In this document: one piece after another, positions 6,236 to 11,903 of the stretch
How the letters are laid out: each line of letters begins with the position of its first letter
Numbering within the stretch: position 1 is the first letter of the stretch
From: Chloroflexota bacterium
Lineage (GTDB): Bacteria; Chloroflexota; Anaerolineae; Anaerolineales; UBA11858
Assembly: GCA_030666985.1 (NCBI GenBank)
Contig: DAOUWT010000057.1
Span: 1 to 12,155, forward strand
Length of the DNA: 12,155 bases
Reading direction: 5' to 3'
Translations under genes and position numbers: made by a program
The notes under the pieces: generated by a model
Database searches by the model: none
What the model was told of the DNA's origin: nothing
Seen by the model: the letters and a program-made list of their open reading frames with translations, nothing else

Positions 6236-6781
6236 ATGAATAGATTGAGAGAACGTTATTTGAATGAAGCCGTTTCGAGCTTGAAAGAGAACTTGAATTT
6301 GGAGAACGTGATGCAAGTTCCTCGCATCGAAAAAGTTGTTGTCAACGTAGGTGTTGGCGAGGCTTTGGCAGATGCAAAAGCTTTGGACGAAGCCGTGAAC
6401 GATGTGACGACAATGACAGGCCAGAGACCTATCATTACTAAGTCACGCAAAAATATAGCAAATTTCAAACTCCGTGCTGGTGAACCCATTGGCGTTCGTG
6501 TCACTTTACGTGGTAAGCGAATGTGGGCGTTTTTGGATCGTTTGATAAACGTGGCCTTGCCTCGTGTGCGGGACTTTCGTGGTGTTTCTCCTAATTCTTT
6601 TGATGGACGAGGAAACTACACTCTCGGTCTTCGCGAACAATTGGTATTTCCTGAGATAAGTTATGACCAGGTAAGACACATACGCGGATTTGGAGTTAGT
6701 ATTGTGACCACAGCAAAAGATGATGAAGCAGGACGTGAGTTGTTGCGGATTCTTGGTATGCCGTTCAAGGAGGAAGGATAA
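6236..6781 (+). CDS. rplE: 50S ribosomal protein L5
   Basis: 181 residues, typical length. Signatures are NVMQVPRIEKVVVNVGVGEA (about 24-43), GQRPIITKSRKNIANFKLRAGEPIGVRVTLRG (62-93) and FPEISYDQVRHIRGFGVSIVTTAK near the end. L5 binds 5S rRNA with L18, contacts the P-site tRNA elbow and forms bridge B1b with S13. GGAG at 6225-6228 precedes the ATG. The end of the gene holds AAGGAGGAAGG, which is the strong ribosome binding site of the next gene, rpsN, two bases downstream. Confidence 0.98.
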   Translation: MNRLRERYLNEAVSSLKENLNLENVMQVPRIEKVVVNVGVGEALADAKALDEAVNDVTTMTGQRPIITKSRKNIANFKLRAGEPIGVRVTLRGKRMWAFLDRLINVALPRVRDFRGVSPNSFDGRGNYTLGLREQLVFPEISYDQVRHIRGFGVSIVTTAKDDEAGRELLRILGMPFKEEG

Positions 6782-6783
6782 AG

Positions 6784-6966
6784 ATGGCTAAGAAAAGCAT
6801 GGTAGCGCGAGAAACACGGCGTAAATATAAGGTACGCGAGGTGAATCGATGCAAAAAGTGTGGTCGCCCGCGCGGTTATATGCGCCGGTTTGGTTTGTGC
6901 CGAATTTGTTTTCGCGAATTAGCCCTAGAAGGAAAAATACCCGGCGTTGTCAAGTCTTCTTGGTGA
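6784..6966 (+). CDS. rpsN: 30S ribosomal protein S14, zinc-binding short form
   Basis: 60 residues, the short (type Z) S14 against about 100 for the proteobacterial form. Cys23, Cys26, Cys39 and Cys42 (CKKC and CRIC) make the zinc knuckle around GRPRGYMRRFGL; the C-terminal FRELALEGKIPGVVKSSW is canonical. S14 packs into the 30S head with S3 and S10, near the decoding centre. It lies two bases after rplE with a strong ribosome binding site inside rplE. In organisms that also carry a zinc-free paralogue, it would be replaced under zinc limitation; whether this genome has one cannot be seen here. Confidence 0.98.
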   Translation: MAKKSMVARETRRKYKVREVNRCKKCGRPRGYMRRFGLCRICFRELALEGKIPGVVKSSW

Positions 6967-6985
6967 ACCGAGTGGAGGATGAATA

Positions 6986-7399
6986 ATGAGTGTTAGTGAT
7001 CCGATTGCTGATATGTTGACGCGTATCCGAAATGCTGTAAGTGCCGAACATCCCCATGTGGTGATGCCAAGTTCGAAGGTAAAAACGGCTATTGCGGGCA
7101 TATTGCAAAACGAAGGCTTTGTCAGTAGTCATAAAGTTGTTGACGATGAGGTCACAGGTTTTAAAAACCTGAAGATTGGATTGAAGTATGTCGGAGAACA
7201 TCGGCATAAACGTCCTGTGATTACCACAATAGAACGCGTGAGTGTGCCTGGTCAACGTATTTATGTTGGCAAGGACGACATTCCCTATGTGTTATCAGGG
7301 ATGGGTATTGCCATTCTAACGACATCGAAAGGTGTAATGACTGGCCGCCAAGCTCGTAAGTTGGGCGTGGGCGGTGAAATCATTTGCAAAGTTTGGTAA
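6986..7399 (+). CDS. rpsH: 30S ribosomal protein S8
   Basis: 137 residues, slightly above the usual 130-132. It begins SVSDPIADMLTRIRNA and ends SGMGIAILTTSKGVMTGRQARKLGVGGEIICKVW, the RNA-binding C-terminal domain. S8 binds the 16S central domain (helix 21) and in E. coli is the repressor of the spc operon by binding the rplE mRNA start; no clear copy of the helix 21 motif was recognised by eye around 6200-6260. GGAGG at 6974-6978 with a seven-base gap marks the ATG. A 54-base spacer follows. Confidence 0.98.
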   Translation: MSVSDPIADMLTRIRNAVSAEHPHVVMPSSKVKTAIAGILQNEGFVSSHKVVDDEVTGFKNLKIGLKYVGEHRHKRPVITTIERVSVPGQRIYVGKDDIPYVLSGMGIAILTTSKGVMTGRQARKLGVGGEIICKVW

Positions 7400-7453
7400 T
7401 TAGATTGTAGACTGTTATTTAAAATGACAACCTATAATTAAGGAGAATGAGCT
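7400..7453 (+). promoter_or_regulatory. AT-rich spacer before rplF with a perfect TATAAT
   Basis: TATAAT lies at 7433-7438 with TAGACT at 7408-7413 nineteen bases upstream, a weak promoter candidate. The expected transcription start, near 7445, would fall on the rplF ribosome binding site (AAGGAG, 7440-7445), leaving almost no leader, so it may just be AT-rich sequence. TGTTAT (7413-7418) can pair with ATGACA (7424-7429) as a small hairpin. Low confidence in either role. Confidence 0.25.
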
Positions 7454-7999
7454 GTGTCACGAATTGGCCGTTTGCCGGTGGATGTTCCATCTGGCGTAGA
7501 CGTGAAAATTGATGGGACGCACGTGTGTGTTAAAGGACCCCAAGGAGAGCTTGAATATACTTTTTTCCCCTCTCTTGAAATCTCCTTTAAAGAAGGACAA
7601 ATCATTGTCAAGCGTCCTTCTGATGATCGGGAAATCCGGGCTCTTCATGGCACCACCCGCGCGTTGCTGAACAACATGGTTATCGGCGTAACAAAAGGCT
7701 TTCTAAAAGATTTAGAGCTGGTTGGCGTGGGTTACCGTGCAAATTTGGAAGGAGATAACTTGATACTGAATGTGGGATATTCCCACTCTGTGGAGATAAC
7801 GCCTCCCGATGGGATCACCTTCGAGGTGACTGAGAGATCCCGCAAAATCACAGTCCGAGGATATGATAAACAAAAAGTTGGCCAAGTGGCAGCTGATATT
7901 CGCAAAGTACGTCCGCCAGAGCCTTATAAGGGCAAAGGTATCAGGTACAGTGGTGAATACGTCCGCCGCAAAGCTGGTAAGGTAGGAAAGGTGATGTAA
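7454..7999 (+). CDS. rplF: 50S ribosomal protein L6
   Basis: 181 residues from a GTG start placed eight bases after AAGGAG; an ATG at 7447 is out of frame. It has the two tandem L6 repeats: the first from MSRIGRLPVDVPSGV, the second from about residue 85 (ELVGVGYRANLEGDNLILNVGYSH). The end PPEPYKGKGIRYSGEYVRRKAGK is the conserved rRNA-binding tail contacting 23S near the sarcin-ricin loop and the factor-binding site. The gene is followed by rplR after a single base. Confidence 0.98.
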   Translation: MSRIGRLPVDVPSGVDVKIDGTHVCVKGPQGELEYTFFPSLEISFKEGQIIVKRPSDDREIRALHGTTRALLNNMVIGVTKGFLKDLELVGVGYRANLEGDNLILNVGYSHSVEITPPDGITFEVTERSRKITVRGYDKQKVGQVAADIRKVRPPEPYKGKGIRYSGEYVRRKAGKVGKVM

Positions 8000-8000
8000 T

Positions 8001-8369
8001 ATGGCTAAGAAAAAATCACGTGCCGCCTCTCGTACTCGACGACATAGCCATGTCCGTCGTAATATCTATGGAACCTCTGATCGTCCACGGCTAAGTGTAT
8101 TTCGCAGCCTGAACGAGATTTATGCTCAAGTTATTGATGACTTGACTGCGCATACATTGGTGTCTGCATCTACTATTGACACCAAGGTACGGGACGAAAT
8201 AGAAGGTCTGACAAAGACGGAGCAAGCTCGGTTGGTCGGGCAGGCTGTTGCTGAACGGGCTTTAGAGAAAGGGATTAAGAAGGTCGTCTTTGATAGAGGT
8301 GGCTTTAAATACATTGGTCGTGTTAAAGCCTTAGCTGAAGGCGCTCGCGACGGCGGTTTAAAGTTCTAG
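8001..8369 (+). CDS. rplR: 50S ribosomal protein L18
   Basis: 122 residues. The basic N-terminus (RAASRTRRHSHVRRNIYGTSDRPRLSVFRS) precedes the alpha/beta domain, with QVIDDL, AVAERALEKGIKKVVFDRGGFKYIGRVKALAEGARDGGL at the C-terminal end. L18 binds 5S rRNA with L5 and carries it into the central protuberance. AGGTG at 7989-7993 within rplF serves as ribosome binding site; the ATG is one base after the rplF stop, so coupling is expected. Confidence 0.97.
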   Translation: MAKKKSRAASRTRRHSHVRRNIYGTSDRPRLSVFRSLNEIYAQVIDDLTAHTLVSASTIDTKVRDEIEGLTKTEQARLVGQAVAERALEKGIKKVVFDRGGFKYIGRVKALAEGARDGGLKF

Positions 8370-8390
8370 GAAACTGACCAGGAGAAGGAT

Positions 8391-8912
8391 ATGTCAAACG
8401 GTTATAAGAAAGAACAAGAACAAGAATTTGATGAGCGCATCGTTGATATTAGGCGGGTTGCTACCGTTGTCAAAGGTGGACGCCGGTTTTCTTTCCGGGT
8501 GACGATGGTCGCCGGAGATCATAAAGGAAATATTGGAATGGGCATGGGAAAAGCGAATTCCGTTCCTGATGCCATTGGGAAAGCTGCTTCTAAAGCACGA
8601 GATGATATGCATCACGTAGCTGTTTTTGAGACGACAATTCCCCACAAAGCGATTGGGAAAATTGGTGGGGCAAAAGTGTTGCTGAAACCAGCTTCGGAAG
8701 GCACCGGAGTTATTGCTGCCGGTAGTGTCCGTGCAGTTATAGAGGTCGCTGGTATCTCTAATGTTTTGACAAAGTCGCTGGGCAGTAACAACGCTTTGAA
8801 TATAGCCTCTGCAACTATTCATGCTCTGGATCAATTAAAAGACCCGCGCGAAGAGGCGGCTAGCAGAGGGGTGGACATTGAGAAGGTAACTCCCTTCTGG
8901 AGTAGGAAATAA
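8391..8912 (+). CDS. rpsE: 30S ribosomal protein S5
   Basis: 173 residues. The N-terminal double-stranded-RNA-binding-like domain (about 15-80) includes RRVATVVKGGRRFSFRVTMV and GDHKGNIGMGMGKANSVPDAIGKA; the C-terminal domain begins near 90 with PHKAIGKIGGAKVLLKPASEGTGVIAAG. S5 lines the mRNA entry channel and supports decoding fidelity at the S4 interface. The first dozen residues are a polar, glutamate-rich extension. AGGAG at 8380-8384 and AAGGA at 8385-8389 precede the ATG. Confidence 0.98.
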   Translation: MSNGYKKEQEQEFDERIVDIRRVATVVKGGRRFSFRVTMVAGDHKGNIGMGMGKANSVPDAIGKAASKARDDMHHVAVFETTIPHKAIGKIGGAKVLLKPASEGTGVIAAGSVRAVIEVAGISNVLTKSLGSNNALNIASATIHALDQLKDPREEAASRGVDIEKVTPFWSRK

Positions 8913-8916
8913 ACGT

Positions 8917-9117
8917 ATGGCGAAAAAGAAGACACCCCTAGTTCGCATTACATTACGCAGAAGCCCAATTGGAAATAATAAACGCCAAAAAAGAACGCTT
9001 GAGGCTTTGGGCCTGAAGCGCATGGGACAAACAGTAGAGCACAAGGATTGTAAGAGTTTGCACGGCATGTTAACTCGCGTGCAGCATCTTATCCAGGTGG
9101 AAGAAATTAAAAAGTAG
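8917..9117 (+). CDS. rpmD: 50S ribosomal protein L30
   Basis: 66 residues, against about 60 in many bacteria. The core VRITLRRSPIGNNKRQKRTLEALGLKRMGQTVEHKD is the conserved ferredoxin-like fold, with Q and TV after the helix as expected; the end LTRVQHLIQVEEI is the last strand. A short basic leader (MAKKKTP) accounts for the extra length. It lies four bases after rpsE with AGGAAA as ribosome binding site. L30 sits on the 50S back side near 23S domain II/V; it is dispensable and missing in some lineages, so its presence here is mildly informative. Confidence 0.96.
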   Translation: MAKKKTPLVRITLRRSPIGNNKRQKRTLEALGLKRMGQTVEHKDCKSLHGMLTRVQHLIQVEEIKK

Positions 9118-9127
9118 GTAGTGAATT

Positions 9128-9577
9128 ATGAAACTACATGAGTTAAGACCAAACGAAGGTGCTATAAAAAAACGTAAACGCGTGGGGCGTGGACGAGGCT
9201 CTGGTTATGGGAAAACGGCCGGTCGCGGTACTAAGGGCCAAAATGCCCGTAGTGGTGGTGGCGTTCCTCTTTGGCATCAAGGTGGAGATACCCCTTTCTT
9301 CCGCCGTTTCCCGAAAAAACGGGGCTTCACTCCCCCACACCGCGTCGAATATCAGGAAGTAAACATAGAGTATTTGGCACACTTCCCAAAGAATACTGAA
9401 GTCACTCCAGAAGTATTAGAAGCAGTCCGCCTCATCCCTGGCGACGAGAAACCCGTTGCTATTTTGGGACTAGGCGAAATAGACGTTTCTCTAACGGTGC
9501 GTGCTCATCGCTTCACGAAGAATGCACGTGCAAAGATCGAAGCCGCTGGAGGCAGTGTTGAAGTTATTGAAAAATAA
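9128..9577 (+). CDS. rplO: 50S ribosomal protein L15
   Basis: 149 residues. It starts MKLHELRPNEGAIKKRKRVGRGRGSGYGKTAGRGTKGQNARSGG, the extended glycine/arginine-rich arm that threads through 23S rRNA, then FFRRFPKKRGF and the globular C-terminal part ending FTKNARAKIEAAGGSVEVIEK. L15 is a late-assembly 50S protein. The ribosome binding site is weak (AGGTAG just after the rpmD stop), ten bases separating the genes. In spc operons it is the usual neighbour of secY, as here. Confidence 0.97.
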   Translation: MKLHELRPNEGAIKKRKRVGRGRGSGYGKTAGRGTKGQNARSGGGVPLWHQGGDTPFFRRFPKKRGFTPPHRVEYQEVNIEYLAHFPKNTEVTPEVLEAVRLIPGDEKPVAILGLGEIDVSLTVRAHRFTKNARAKIEAAGGSVEVIEK

Positions 9578-9625
9578 GCCAAATCTGTCTGACCAGATCA
9601 GGATCATTAGAAGGAGACAAACTTT
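9578..9625 (+). other. Short spacer before secY
   Basis: 48 bases. ATCTG (9583-9587) can pair with CAGAT (9594-9598), or alternatively CTGA (9589-9592) with TCAG (9598-9601); both are weak, mutually exclusive and lack a T run. AAGGAG at 9611-9616 is the secY ribosome binding site, nine bases before the ATG. Confidence 0.4.
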
Positions 9626-10960
9626 ATGAAGCGCTCTGCTTGGCGATATTTGTGGAAATCAGAAGATATCCGTCGCAAGTTGTTGATTACCTTAGCTATT
9701 TTGGTGATCTATCGTCTTGCCGCTCATGTGCCCATTCCTGGCGCAAACCGAGCCCGCCTTGCTCAAATGATGGCTGGGGGGGGGGCAGCAGGCACCTTTA
9801 TTGGGATTTTGGATATGCTCTCGGGCGGCACGGTTTCCAATTTTTCTGTGCTGGCGATGGGTGTTTATCCTTACATCACCGCTCAAATTATTTTGCAGCT
9901 TCTTGTTCCTATTATTCCTGCTCTGCAACGTAAAATGGAGGACAACCCCCAAGAAGGGCGTAAATGGATGGAGAAATGGACTTATATCCTGGCTGTCCCC
10001 ATGGCTGCTCTTCAGGCCGTTGGGCAAATACGCATTTTCTCCACCTTGGCTGGAGGCGCGATTATCAGTAATTTTGGGTTTAGTGGAAGCTCGCTCTTAC
10101 CGACCATAGCAATCATTTCCAGTATGACAGCGGGAACCATGTTTGCTATCTGGCTTGGAGAATTGATCTCCGAGTATGGTATACGCAATCAGGGCTTATC
10201 TTTGCTGATTTTTGCCGGTATTGTCTCGCGTATTCCCCAGAACTTTGTGCAGATATTGAGTAACCCGCAAAGCCGCTGGTTGGTTTTGGGCTTCATGCTT
10301 GCCTTCACGGCCTTGACCATCTTTGCAATTGTCTTTGTGCAACAAGGGCAGCGGAATATCCCTGTTATGTATCCGGGTCGGAGAGTGGGACGTCGCATGT
10401 CCATGCCTGTTAGAGGCTCACTTCCTTTGAAGGTGAATATGGCAGGCATGATCCCTTTGATCTTTGCCCAATCATTGCTGACCTTCCCGGCCATTATTGC
10501 CAGCTTCTTCATGACTTCGGATACTGTTTGGGTGGCAAACTTTGCTATTACTGTACAAGACATTTTTGGTGGAACTAGTCATTGGTATTGGCTCTTCTAC
10601 TTCTTTATGGTCGTGGGATTCACGTTCTTCTATACTGATGTATTATTTGCCCAACAGGACTATGGAGAGAACCTGAAACGTGCGGGAGCACAGATTCCTG
10701 GCGTTAGTCGGGGAACACCCACCCAGAATTACCTGACAAAAGTATTACGCCGCATCACATTTCCCGGAGCGTTTTTCTTGGGATTTGTGGCCGTGACACC
10801 CTTTTTTATTGGCCTGCTCTTCCCCTCAACTGGATCGGGAACCATGTTGGTTGCTTCTTCAGGCTTGCTGATTGTGGTTGGTGTGGTCCGCGATACTTTC
10901 CAGAACATTGATGCTGAATTGAAATTGCATGGATATGATGAGACCTTACTAGTGCGTTGA
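9626..10960 (+). CDS. secY: Protein translocase subunit SecY
   Basis: 444 residues, ten membrane segments by inspection (about 18-36, 72-95, 117-138, 155-178, 188-206, 218-240, 272-296, 320-341, 376-399 and 405-422). SecY forms the channel of the SecYEG translocon, with the plug following TM1. Signatures are GVYPYITAQIILQL (79-92), the C4 loop GQRNIPVMYPGRRVGRR (241-257), LPLKVNMAGMIPLIFA (266-281) and ENLKRAGAQIPGV (348-360). At the position of the essential E. coli Arg357 (IPGIRPG) this protein has IPGVSRG, with Ser361 then Arg362. Codons 51-54 contain an uninterrupted run of ten Gs (9776-9785). No adk follows; map begins 34 bases later. Confidence 0.98.
   Translation: MKRSAWRYLWKSEDIRRKLLITLAILVIYRLAAHVPIPGANRARLAQMMAGGGAAGTFIGILDMLSGGTVSNFSVLAMGVYPYITAQIILQLLVPIIPALQRKMEDNPQEGRKWMEKWTYILAVPMAALQAVGQIRIFSTLAGGAIISNFGFSGSSLLPTIAIISSMTAGTMFAIWLGELISEYGIRNQGLSLLIFAGIVSRIPQNFVQILSNPQSRWLVLGFMLAFTALTIFAIVFVQQGQRNIPVMYPGRRVGRRMSMPVRGSLPLKVNMAGMIPLIFAQSLLTFPAIIASFFMTSDTVWVANFAITVQDIFGGTSHWYWLFYFFMVVGFTFFYTDVLFAQQDYGENLKRAGAQIPGVSRGTPTQNYLTKVLRRITFPGAFFLGFVAVTPFFIGLLFPSTGSGTMLVASSGLLIVVGVVRDTFQNIDAELKLHGYDETLLVR
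9776..9785 (+). repeat. Ten-G homopolymer inside secY
   Basis: Ten consecutive Gs encode Gly51-Gly53 and the first base of Ala54, in the region between TM1 and TM2 that forms the plug. The frame is intact at this length. Such runs are prone to polymerase slippage and to sequencing or assembly error. Confidence 0.9.
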
Positions 10961-10994
10961 TCTTTAGCGCACAATCACCGGAAGTGCAAGAAAA

Positions 10995-11759
10995 ATGGGT
11001 CGAAGAATCTACCTTAAAAATCAAGCTGAAATTTCCAAGATGCGTGCTGCCGGACGTGTCAACGCCAGAGCTTTGCAAGAGGTAAAGGCTATGATCCGCC
11101 CCGGAATCACTACCGCAGAATTGGATCAAGTGGCATATACCGTAATCCAAGATCATGGCGGTACGCCCACTTTCAAAGGATACCCCGGCCCTTATCCTTA
11201 CCCTGCTACACTGACAGTGAGCGTCAATCGTGAGATGGTTCATGGCATTCCTAGTGGTCGCGTTTTGCACGAAGGCGACCTCGTTTCTGTAGATTGCGGG
11301 ACAACTCTGGATGGCTTTATAGGAGATTCCGCTTTTACGGTTGGCGTGGGCGAAATCTCGGAAGAAGCTAAACGTCTGATGCGAGTAACTCAAGAAGCTC
11401 TCGAGAAAGGAATTGCTCAGATGCGTTCGGGAAATCGCCTCGGTGATGTATCGGCTGCCATTCAGAATCACGTTGAAGGACATGGCTTTCATGTGCCGCT
11501 CCAGTATACTGGGCATGGAGTAGGCCGCGAAATGCACGAACCACCCCAGGTCCCTAATTTTGGGACCTCCGGTACGGGGCCGCGTTTACGAAAAGGAATG
11601 ACCATTGCCCTCGAACCAATGGTCTTGGTAGGCACATCGCGTACGCGAGTATTGGCAGACAAGTGGACTGTTGTCTCCTATGATAATTCTTTGACAGCTC
11701 ATTTTGAACATACCATCGCTGTCATGGATGATGAACCTTTAATATTGACTAGCCTGTGA
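10995..11759 (+). CDS. map: Type I methionine aminopeptidase
   Basis: 254 residues, the usual length for bacterial type Ia MetAP. It removes the initiator methionine from nascent proteins when the second residue is small. The two-metal site is complete: Asp100 (VDCG), Asp111 (GDSAF), His174 (TGHGVG), Glu207 (ALEPM) and Glu238 (FEHT), with substrate-contacting His83 (VHG) and His181 (MHEPP). The start has only a weak GGAAG ten bases upstream. In many bacteria the order is secY-adk-map-infA; here adk is absent and no infA is seen in the 396 bases after the stop, which instead hold repeats. It is probably the last gene of this transcript. Confidence 0.97.
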   Translation: MGRRIYLKNQAEISKMRAAGRVNARALQEVKAMIRPGITTAELDQVAYTVIQDHGGTPTFKGYPGPYPYPATLTVSVNREMVHGIPSGRVLHEGDLVSVDCGTTLDGFIGDSAFTVGVGEISEEAKRLMRVTQEALEKGIAQMRSGNRLGDVSAAIQNHVEGHGFHVPLQYTGHGVGREMHEPPQVPNFGTSGTGPRLRKGMTIALEPMVLVGTSRTRVLADKWTVVSYDNSLTAHFEHTIAVMDDEPLILTSL

Positions 11760-11800
11760 GTTGAGCAAGGCGGTCGCAAAAAATATACCTCTGTGATCAA

Positions 11801-11834
11801 GGCGGAACCGCGTTCCGCTGCCCCGTGGATTTTT
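11801..11834 (+). terminator. Possible transcription terminator of the operon
   Basis: GCGGAAC (11802-11808) pairs perfectly with GTTCCGC (11812-11818) around CGC, plus a G-T pair at 11801/11819. A TTTTT run (11830-11834) follows only after about ten bases, farther than in a standard intrinsic terminator. It is the best candidate for ending the transcript 3' of map, but the gap makes it uncertain. Confidence 0.35.
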
Positions 11835-11871
11835 GAGGGAGGGTGCCACGCTGAGGGAGAGGGTGCCACGC
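11834..11871 (+). repeat. Two-copy tandem direct repeat
   Basis: Copy one is TGAGGGAGGGTGCCACGC (11834-11851), copy two TGAGGGAGAGGGTGCCACGC (11852-11871). They abut and differ only by a GA insertion. Confidence 0.85.
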
Positions 11872-11903
11872 GGGGGCGTGAGACCAACCCCCAAGCATGG
11901 CAC
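11863..11903 (+). repeat. Strong hairpin overlapping the second tandem copy
   Basis: GTGCCACGC (11863-11871) pairs with GCATGGCAC (11895-11903) with a single C-A mismatch; after an AA bulge GGGGG (11872-11876) pairs with CCCCC (11888-11892). The loop is 11 bases. Thirteen pairs, mostly G-C, make this the most stable structure in the window by eye. Confidence 0.7.

Noticed and set aside
10806..11537. 243-codon minus-strand frame opposite secY and map
   Set aside because: Long but fully antisense to two intact conserved genes; its translation has no recognisable domain and follows from codon bias on the + strand.
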